A DNA stretch of 64,000 nucleotides from Bacteroidota bacterium. GTDB lineage: Bacteria; Bacteroidota; Bacteroidia; AKYH767-A; OLB10. The position numbers were made by a program, and so were the translations under genes. The DNA lies in the NCBI GenBank assembly GCA_019136655.1, contig JAGVTU010000009.1, positions 54,598 through 118,597 of the forward strand, written 5' to 3'. Under the pieces are notes generated by a model. It saw only the letters and a list, made by a program, of their open reading frames with translations. It made no database searches and was not told the origin of the DNA. Positions 36,355-43,806 of the stretch are shown here, piece after piece (within the stretch, counting starts at the first letter, position 1; every line of letters starts with the position of its first letter).

Positions 36355-39351
36355 TTAGGGCAATAACTCTTCTGAAAAATCAGGCAATCCCGGGCTTGTT
36401 CCATCGAGTTTTGTAAGGTAAACAAGATTGGTAGGTACTTTATTTATCCAAGGCTCACCCTCCTGATTGCCTCCAACAAAGAGTCCGTCAAATTCTTTCA
36501 TTTCATCTATGATAGAAACATAAAGCGGGTCAGTTGGTGAAGGAACGTCTTCGCCATTCCAGATTTCGCCACCTGAACTAAGATAATAGAGTATGGCTTT
36601 TGTATAAGCAGGGCGAACAGGTACTAATACACGACATGCACCAGCCTGAAGAAATGCCATAAAAAGAGGATCGTTATCGTCACGTTTTAAAATGTTAACC
36701 CATTCGCGTTTTCGGGCCCAAAAGTAAGGGTAAAACATATATGTCATTTGTTCCCATTCGAAAGCCTGTTCAAAGAATTGGATATATGTTCCCTGGGCGA
36801 TGGCGGCAGAAAAAGAAAATTCGGGGTAACCATAATCAGGAACGTTGGGTTTTAGCGCATCAAAAGCTTCGAAACGCTGTCCCGAAATAATTTCGATAGA
36901 ATGTTTTTTCAGTTCCGTTTTTTCTATAATGCGATTGATGTTTGGATTATTGCCTTGAATAACTACTCCTTGCGAGGCTACCCATTGATCGTATTCGCGT
37001 TTTCTTTGCTTGTAGGCTGCAAGAATTTTATTGTATGTTTCAATTTTCCATTTGGTAGTAGCACTTTGTGTTGGGACACAAGTAATTTCTACACTTATGG
37101 CATAATCACCGCTATGAATACGCGCAATAATGGGAATACGGCCGGTTACAGATTCTTTATTGGTACTCGAACCAATTAAATTAAGTGGGAGTATTTTTGT
37201 AGATGCCCAATCAGATGAAACAAAGAGTTGGTCATCAACATACACGGAGATATAAAATGCATTGCCGAATGAATCCTCACCAGTACTTAAAAGGAAATTA
37301 ACTTTCGCAAATTCAGCCTGATATCCTTGAGGCACGTCAAGCAATTCCTGCCATGTGTACCACCCATCACCGCTTGATGTTTCAGGCGCTTTTGTAGCTG
37401 ATATTATAATGCTGTCTGAAGGAGGTGGATTAACATCACCTGCTCCATATTTTGCAGCTATAATATCGTAGTTTTCAGGAGTAACTTCGTTGAATGATTT
37501 TAAATCAACTGGCTCCGGTAGAGGAACTGCCGTGTCACCAACATTTCCTTTTGCAGCCTGTAACCGAGAGTAAATATAGAAAGCAGCAGGTTCAGGTATA
37601 ACAAATTCGAACATTAGGCGTTTTCCATAATTTACAACTTTGTTGAAATAGTATTTGTCAACCCACCGATATACAGCAGCAATGTTATCAGGGCTTTCGG
37701 ATGTAGTATTGTCAACTCCGTGTTCAGTTGTATCTTCAAACTCAATTATTGTTGTGGTGGTTTTTTGAGTTCTTGTTTTTTGAATTACTCTGCTAAGTGC
37801 GCGAGACATTATGCTTTTGGCATAATCAGTAGCATTACGGTTGGATTCTACCTGAGAGGTAGAGCTTGCGGAAGAATTGGATGAGCTTGAACCAAATGAA
37901 GCATTAAAAGAAGCGGTAACTGAACCATAAGAAGCTGATACGCTTGCACCGATTGAGCTTTCCTTTTGATTCTGACTTTCTGTTTGCTGATCTTCTTGAA
38001 TAACTTTTGCAGCCTCAGTGTGTAGTTCGAAACGTTCAGTTGTTTGTGTTTCTTTTTCGGTTTCAGAGGAGAATTCACTTTCTTCAAGAAGAGTTTGCTC
38101 TGATCTATTAAAATTTCGAAAAGTTCTTTTTTTGGTTTCGCCAGCTAAAATATTTTCTATGTGAGCAACTTCACCCAACTCGTATTTTAATAACTGGCTC
38201 TGCACAACCTTAAGGTCGGCAATACCTATAGGTTTTATGTTACCGCTACCTTTAGCTATCTGAGCACCTGTAAAAGGATTGCATGGCGGTTCGGTGGAGT
38301 AAACGGAACATTCATCGCTAATACTAATAAGTCCCGTTCCAACTCTTACCGCATACTTAGTAGGCTTGGCGGCTTCAATCATGTTTACTTTAGCTTTCAT
38401 GTCTGCTGATAATTCAGCAAGCACCTGAGGAACATAAATAAAGTCTAATGAAATACTTTTAGTTTCAAGAATCTCTTTTGTAACATCTTTTAGTCCGGGA
38501 GAAATTTCAGGACTTATGATATGCTCGTTGTGATTTATTAATTCAGGGGTTTCTTCGGCCGGATTAGCGGGTCGGCTTTTTAAACTTCTGTAATTATAAT
38601 TTTGGCGATTATAAACCTGTTTAATATCATCATAAGCTATTCTAAGGTTGTTTAATTCTTCTGTTGCTGCTTCAACATCTGGATCAGAGGTAGGATCAGA
38701 AGTAACTGGATCGGCTGATTCAGAATTAACGATTTCTGCTAATGGAAAAATTGTAGCAGGTAGAATTACCGTTGCCAAATATGCTTGATAAATTCCTTCG
38801 CCTGTAGCTAATACAGGGTCGCTTGCATTAAGCCGCTCAATTAATTGAAGGATTCTAATTACACGAAGAAGTTCGGTTCTGAGAGGTGCATTAGATGCAA
38901 GTATAATTTGCGCAAATAAATTATCCCATAGATGCACTTTACGTCCTATATAACCTGAATCACCTACGTATGTTGCTATTGTAACTCCTAAGGCATCTTC
39001 AATACTTGCTATTAGCTCGGAAGTAATTGAATTCTTCTGTTGCACACGTAAGTAATCATCGATTGTTTTAAAATTTTTGAACCAATCCTCTGAATAAAGA
39101 TCAACAATAGATGTTATATAATTGGTATCTCCCTGATAGGTGGCACAGTCAGCCAGCATAACAGTTCTTGAATCAGGATCCGTTCTGTGGTCAACTAAAG
39201 TTTCATAAAGAAGGTTAAAGTTATCAAGAATATCTTGATTAACGAAACTATAGTCCACAAAGCGTGATGAATATTCAGCTTCTATATGTTTTTGAGGCGC
39301 ACGAACGTTTGCAAATCTGAAAACTTCGTTTGGGTATTTTAAGTCTGCCAT
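36355..39351 (-). CDS. 998-aa protein of unknown function, first gene of the patatin operon
   Basis: There is no signal peptide or hydrophobic transmembrane helix. Residues 1-320 are mainly helical, with an acidic, Pro/Asp/Ser-rich linker near 215. A conserved-looking block KYELGEVAHIENILAGE lies near 390, followed by a Glu/Thr-rich coiled coil (420-465). Next is a strip of alternating small polar residues near 468-505 (SVSASYGSVTASFNASFGSS) bounded by Ser runs. The C-terminal third has a beta-rich stretch (about 660-780) and a Trp/Tyr-rich domain (FFEQAFEWEQMTYMFYPYFW near 860). I know of no characterised family. The alternating strip resembles membrane-inserting hairpins of some beta pore-formers, a weak analogy only. 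It heads a tight operon with a lipoprotein and a patatin. Confidence 0.8.
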   Translation of the reverse strand: MADLKYPNEVFRFANVRAPQKHIEAEYSSRFVDYSFVNQDILDNFNLLYETLVDHRTDPDSRTVMLADCATYQGDTNYITSIVDLYSEDWFKNFKTIDDYLRVQQKNSITSELIASIEDALGVTIATYVGDSGYIGRKVHLWDNLFAQIILASNAPLRTELLRVIRILQLIERLNASDPVLATGEGIYQAYLATVILPATIFPLAEIVNSESADPVTSDPTSDPDVEAATEELNNLRIAYDDIKQVYNRQNYNYRSLKSRPANPAEETPELINHNEHIISPEISPGLKDVTKEILETKSISLDFIYVPQVLAELSADMKAKVNMIEAAKPTKYAVRVGTGLISISDECSVYSTEPPCNPFTGAQIAKGSGNIKPIGIADLKVVQSQLLKYELGEVAHIENILAGETKKRTFRNFNRSEQTLLEESEFSSETEKETQTTERFELHTEAAKVIQEDQQTESQNQKESSIGASVSASYGSVTASFNASFGSSSSNSSASSTSQVESNRNATDYAKSIMSRALSRVIQKTRTQKTTTTIIEFEDTTEHGVDNTTSESPDNIAAVYRWVDKYYFNKVVNYGKRLMFEFVIPEPAAFYIYSRLQAAKGNVGDTAVPLPEPVDLKSFNEVTPENYDIIAAKYGAGDVNPPPSDSIIISATKAPETSSGDGWYTWQELLDVPQGYQAEFAKVNFLLSTGEDSFGNAFYISVYVDDQLFVSSDWASTKILPLNLIGSSTNKESVTGRIPIIARIHSGDYAISVEITCVPTQSATTKWKIETYNKILAAYKQRKREYDQWVASQGVVIQGNNPNINRIIEKTELKKHSIEIISGQRFEAFDALKPNVPDYGYPEFSFSAAIAQGTYIQFFEQAFEWEQMTYMFYPYFWARKREWVNILKRDDNDPLFMAFLQAGACRVLVPVRPAYTKAILYYLSSGGEIWNGEDVPSPTDPLYVSIIDEMKEFDGLFVGGNQEGEPWINKVPTNLVYLTKLDGTSPGLPDFSEELLP
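39294..39350. repeat. 57-bp direct repeat, copy 2 (native 5' end of the 998-aa gene)
   Basis: Identical to 34039-34095. This copy is in its native context and includes the last two bases of the complement of the start codon through codon 19. Confidence 0.95.
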
Positions 39352-39702
39352 GGTATTTGGTTTTAGCGTTGTTTAATTTTGAGTTTCGAACTTATAATAA
39401 AAAAACGATAATTGTATTAAATTGGTATAAAGAAGTTATTAACACTTTGTGCAAAGGTTAAACACTAAAATGAAAATTGACCTTTTTGCGGGTGGGAAAA
39501 AAATTTGTGTGCTGCATTTTTTGGTAGATTGCCGGCATGAGCGAAATGCAGCACTCTAATTTTGTGCGGCTGGTTTTTTACACACAGGCGCGGTGATTTT
39601 TACAAATGCAGAAAGTATAGTTTACCGTCATTCGTTTCGCGTTTGCAGGTTGTAGAAGTCTTGCAGACAACAATTATATATCTTCTAAACCTGACAGGAA
39701 CT
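39352..39702. other. 351-nt gap holding the promoter region of the patatin operon and an inverted repeat
   Basis: No gene is seen. GTGCTGCATTT (39509-39519) and AAATGCAGCAC (39544-39554) form a perfect 11-bp inverted repeat with a 24-nt spacer, about 160 nt upstream of the 998-aa gene. No good TAnnTTTG box was found on the minus strand before 39351, so the promoter of the island is unassigned. Confidence 0.5.
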
Positions 39703-40089
39703 TTACAAGTTCTCAATCACACGTTGTAATTTACTTCGTACTTCAGCAGCAATATGTGCCAACGAATTATTATCAACAGCTTGCATAGATGCAACCGGAT
39801 CCACTGCAGAAACTTCAATAAGTCCTTGCTGATTTTCCTGTAAAATTACATTACATGGCAGCATAGTTCCAATATTTCTCTCTGCTTGCAGAGCCTGATG
39901 AGCAAACTGGGGGTTGCATGCACCAAGTATCAGATAAGGTCTGAAGTCAACATCCAGTTTCTTTTTCAGTGTAGCACTTATATCAATTTCTGTCAGCACT
40001 CCAAAACCTTCTTCTTTTAACGATTGCGTAACTTTTTCTTTGGCACCTTCTATGGTGTCTTTTATTGTTTTTGAAAAATAATAGGCCAT
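39703..40089 (-). CDS. DUF302 family protein
   Basis: The 128-aa cytosolic protein matches DUF302: SLKEEGFGVLTEIDISATLKKKL in the first third, the conserved YLILGACNPQFAHQAL with a Cys near residue 60, and LPCNVILQEN near 78. Function of the family is unknown; members are often near thiol or metal-related genes. A TATTTTTG box lies 32 nt upstream (40122-40129, minus). It follows the Ca2+-type ATPase on the same strand. Confidence 0.9.
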   Translation of the reverse strand: MAYYFSKTIKDTIEGAKEKVTQSLKEEGFGVLTEIDISATLKKKLDVDFRPYLILGACNPQFAHQALQAERNIGTMLPCNVILQENQQGLIEVSAVDPVASMQAVDNNSLAHIAAEVRSKLQRVIENL

Positions 40090-40224
40090 GTTGTTAATTG
40101 TTTAATTTTTTTACATCACAACAAAAATACATTGGACAATAATATTGTGAAGTGACGAAAGTTACATTCAAAGATTCAGGCGAAACCAAAACAAACTTTG
40201 AAGTATATGTATAATTTCAGCAGG

Positions 40225-42753
40225 TCAAGCTCCATTAAACTTCCTTCCATTTATGGTTCTCCTTCTCTTTATTGCTTTATACCCTTCAAACCATAAAACC
40301 GAAACAGAAGCCGTTATCAATGCAATAATCAATTCAGAAATATTAAGTGATTCCACATCAAAAAAATCACTAAAGGGATGTACAAAAAGAATAATCCATA
40401 ATAATGCAATTGTGATTAAGGTAATTCCAACCAGTAAATAGTTACGGCTTTTTAAACTTTCGGCAATGCTATAATAAAAGGACCTGTTAGCAAAACTCAG
40501 CAGGATATTTGCAAAAATTAAGGTAGTAAAAACCATTGCTCTTGTTTTTTCTTCGCTGCCTCCGTTGGTCACGCACCACTGGTAAGAAAAAAGCACACCG
40601 GCAGTAATTGTCAGCCCCTGTATGATACTGATAAATAACTCGCGCCAACTAAGAAAAGTTTCGGACATAACTCTCGGCTTTTGAACCATCGTATTCTTCT
40701 CCATAGGCTCACTTTCATATACTATGGAACATATAGGTCCCATAATAAGTTCCAGAAAAATAACATGAACCGGAGTAAAAATTTCAGGATAAACCCATCC
40801 AAGAAACAAAGGAAGAGATACGGTAAGAATAATTGGAATATGAATTGAAATGATATACTGAACTGCTTTTTTAATGTTGGCATAAATTCTTCGCCCTTCT
40901 CCAATGCCGGTAATCAGTTTATCCAGATCGTCATTTGTTATAATCAGTGATGAAGCTGCTTTGGCTATTTCTGTTCCTTTGTTTCCCATAGCAACTCCTA
41001 TGTGAGCTGCCTTTAATGCAGGACCATCATTGACACCATCGCCCAACATAGCCACTACCTCACCTCTTTTCTTCAGTGCATTAACCACAGTAAGTTTTGC
41101 CTCAGGAAACATTCTTGTAAACAAGACTGTGTTTTCTGCAGCAGCCATCAGCTTTTCTTCCGGGAGGTTCATGATTTCCTCTCCATTCAAACAAACTGAT
41201 GCATTTTTAATTCCAACCTGTTGGGCAATAGCTTTAGTGGTTTCAGCATTGTCGCCTGTGATTACTTTAACTTTAATACCGGCATCATAAATTTTCCTGA
41301 ATACTTCACTGATGTTTTTCTTTGGTGGATCGTAAAATACTGTGAATCCCAAAAACTCAAATTCGAAATCCTGTTGCCTCTCCGGAAAATTATTACCTGA
41401 CCATTGCGACTTTGCCACACCCAAAACACGGTAGCCCTTTTTTCCAAACTGATCAGCAATTTCTTTGAGATTTCCTTTCTCGGCTTCTGACAATTTTGAA
41501 ACTGCAATAATGGCTTCAGGTGCTCCTTTTGCTGCAATGATTCTTGACCTATCATTGTTTTCAAACAGATGGGTCATCATAGGAGGTTTCCCTTCTAATG
41601 GATACTCATGAACCATTTGAAAATTCTGGCGCTCGTCCACAGAGTGAGTTTGTAAGTAAACATTATGTAATGTTTTTTCCATTGGGTCGAAAGGAACAGG
41701 TTCACTGCTCCACATTGCATATTCTATAAGGTCTGCCAATCGTGCATCAGAAAAATTCTGATCGTCAAAAATTTGCTTCGAACTATACTCATACAATAAT
41801 TTAAGTTGCATGGAATTTTCAGTAATTGTTCCGGTTTTGTCCGAACAAACAACTGTAGTGCTTCCGAGTATTTCTACTACACTGGAACGCTTGATAATAA
41901 TTCCTTTGTGCATGAGTTTGTATGCTCCCAATGCCATAAAGGTGGTGAAGGCAACAGGAATTTCTTCAGGTAATACGGACATTGCCAGTGTAAGGCCATT
42001 CAGTAAACTACTCACAATGCTTTGGGTTCGAATGTAGCTGTATAACCACACCAGTAAAAATATCACCACTCCCATCATGGCCATAGATTTCACGAATCCT
42101 GTGATTTGAATTTGTAAAGGCGAACGCTCTTCGTCAATATGAATAACAGACTCTCCAATTTTTCCGATACGTGTTTCTTTTCCCGTCTTTTCAACTTTAA
42201 ATACTGCCAATCCTGAAACTACGAGGGTGCCACTGTAAACATGATTATCCTCTGACTCACTATTCTTAAAAACCGAAAAACTTTCTCCTGTAAGAGATGC
42301 TTCATTGACGGCAAAATCGTTGCTGTGAACAATTACTCCATCAGCATTAATCATTTTTCCTTCTTCGATAATACATAAGTCACCTACAGCAATGTCATGT
42401 GTAGGTATGCGTACTACTTTTGAATTACGAATAACTATGCTTAATGGCTCGTTGAGTTTCTTGAGTGCATCAAGAGCCTTTTTGCTGCGGTTGTCCTGAT
42501 AAAAAGAAATAGCAGAAACAGCAATTATTGCAAAAAACATAAATGCAGCTTCGGCATAATTTCCAACAATTACATAGATAACTGTAACCGAAAAAAGCAA
42601 CAAAAGCATTGGCTCTTTGAGTATGTCAAGTAGCATTTCATACCAAAGACTTTTTTGCACATCTCCTATCTGATTAAATCCGAACTCCCTGTATGACTCT
42701 TTAACCTGTTCATCATTAAGTCCTGTTAAATGCGGAGGAATATTATGCACCAT
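40225..42753 (-). CDS. Cation-transporting P-type ATPase (P2, Ca2+-type)
   Basis: From the ATG at 42753 the protein is 842 aa (the frame runs two codons upstream to a TTG). It has the N-terminal cation-ATPase domain (HLTGLNDEQVKESYREFG), the actuator motif SLTGESFSV, the phosphorylation motif VCSDKTGTIT, MLGDGVNDGPAL in the hinge and ten transmembrane helices. The M4 ion-binding motif reads VLPEEIPVAF, as in Ca2+-ATPase-like bacterial pumps rather than metal P1B pumps. It probably exports Ca2+ or another hard cation. It is upstream of the DUF302 gene by 136 nt. Confidence 0.9.
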   Translation of the reverse strand: MVHNIPPHLTGLNDEQVKESYREFGFNQIGDVQKSLWYEMLLDILKEPMLLLLFSVTVIYVIVGNYAEAAFMFFAIIAVSAISFYQDNRSKKALDALKKLNEPLSIVIRNSKVVRIPTHDIAVGDLCIIEEGKMINADGVIVHSNDFAVNEASLTGESFSVFKNSESEDNHVYSGTLVVSGLAVFKVEKTGKETRIGKIGESVIHIDEERSPLQIQITGFVKSMAMMGVVIFLLVWLYSYIRTQSIVSSLLNGLTLAMSVLPEEIPVAFTTFMALGAYKLMHKGIIIKRSSVVEILGSTTVVCSDKTGTITENSMQLKLLYEYSSKQIFDDQNFSDARLADLIEYAMWSSEPVPFDPMEKTLHNVYLQTHSVDERQNFQMVHEYPLEGKPPMMTHLFENNDRSRIIAAKGAPEAIIAVSKLSEAEKGNLKEIADQFGKKGYRVLGVAKSQWSGNNFPERQQDFEFEFLGFTVFYDPPKKNISEVFRKIYDAGIKVKVITGDNAETTKAIAQQVGIKNASVCLNGEEIMNLPEEKLMAAAENTVLFTRMFPEAKLTVVNALKKRGEVVAMLGDGVNDGPALKAAHIGVAMGNKGTEIAKAASSLIITNDDLDKLITGIGEGRRIYANIKKAVQYIISIHIPIILTVSLPLFLGWVYPEIFTPVHVIFLELIMGPICSIVYESEPMEKNTMVQKPRVMSETFLSWRELFISIIQGLTITAGVLFSYQWCVTNGGSEEKTRAMVFTTLIFANILLSFANRSFYYSIAESLKSRNYLLVGITLITIALLWIILFVHPFSDFFDVESLNISELIIALITASVSVLWFEGYKAIKRRRTINGRKFNGA

Positions 42754-42807
42754 AACCAATGGCTAAAATAAGGGAATAATTACAGCATACAAAAAACCTG
42801 AAAAATG

Positions 42808-42842
42808 TGCACGCCAATAATCACCAGTTATCAGTGCGTGCA
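42808..42842 (-). terminator. Intrinsic terminator after the M23 peptidase gene
   Basis: TGCACGC (42808-42814) pairs with GCGTGCA (42836-42842), with further pairing possible in the loop; on the minus strand the stem is followed by ACATTTTT. It begins 2 nt after the peptidase stop codon. Confidence 0.65.
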
Positions 42843-42843
42843 A

Positions 42844-43725
42844 TTATTCAAAAGCAATATAGTCGGTAGGGTTTACGGGAGCACCATTGTACCACAACTC
42901 AAAATGCAGGTGCGGACCATGGCTGAGTTCACCTGAATTTCCTATAATGGCGATTACCTCACCGGCTTTCACCACATTGCCCACAGATTTAAGCAGTGCC
43001 GAATTATGTTTATATACGGACATGAGGTTGTTGCTGTGTTGTATGGCAATAACATATCCGTTTTGTGAAGTCCAGTCGGCCATAACTACTGTTCCGTCCA
43101 AAACACTTTTAATAACAGCATCAGGTCCTGCCACTATATCCACTCCAAAATGTTTGTCAGTGGTATTAAACCTGGTAGTAATTGCACCTTTCAGAGGAGT
43201 AAAAAAGTAAAAATTACTGATTGAGCCTCCACGACTTCCGTTGCTGCTGTAATCTAAATTATAATCCTGTGGATTTTCAATTTCAGCACGCAGCAAAGAG
43301 TCCTCTACTGAATGTGTCAAACTGCGGATAGTGTCATATAACTGCGGCATGGAAACTGTATCCAGCGAAACAGTTTTCTGCGACTGTCCTGTAATGAGGT
43401 TTTTAAGATTATTGATATATAAATCCTGAGCAGAAATTTGTTTTTGCAATGAGTCGGTGCGCAACATGTTTTTAATAGCAGTGCGTCTTATCTTCATATC
43501 GGTATATCCCGGAATATACTCACGTAATGGTGTAAAAGCGATGATATAAATGGTAAACGTAATAAGAGTAATTATTATCGTTCCCGCAAACACAACTACA
43601 TTGAGAGGTGACAGCAACAGGGAAGCTTTTTCTTCCAGAGTTTCATCGTTCATGATTACCAACCGGAACTTGTTCCTGAGGCGAGCACCCAGTTTTAAAC
43701 GTTCTTTCTTCTGTTCCTTAGCCAT
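42844..43725 (-). CDS. M23 family metallopeptidase (LytM type), membrane-anchored
   Basis: The 293-aa protein has a single transmembrane helix near residues 44-66, a short helical stretch, and a C-terminal M23 domain. Zn ligands are visible in HFGVDI (His, Asp, near 192) and HLHFELW (HxH, near 275). Such enzymes cleave peptidoglycan cross-links, or act as inactive regulators when ligands are missing; here the ligands are present. It is divergent from porW with an 81-nt gap, which must hold both promoters. Confidence 0.92.
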   Translation of the reverse strand: MAKEQKKERLKLGARLRNKFRLVIMNDETLEEKASLLLSPLNVVVFAGTIIITLITFTIYIIAFTPLREYIPGYTDMKIRRTAIKNMLRTDSLQKQISAQDLYINNLKNLITGQSQKTVSLDTVSMPQLYDTIRSLTHSVEDSLLRAEIENPQDYNLDYSSNGSRGGSISNFYFFTPLKGAITTRFNTTDKHFGVDIVAGPDAVIKSVLDGTVVMADWTSQNGYVIAIQHSNNLMSVYKHNSALLKSVGNVVKAGEVIAIIGNSGELSHGPHLHFELWYNGAPVNPTDYIAFE

Positions 43726-43806
43726 ACGTTGGTTAAACGAAAAAGTATTATTATGTTTGCCATCTTATTTGGGCAAATATCGTAATATTTACCTGTGCAA
43801 TAATTT

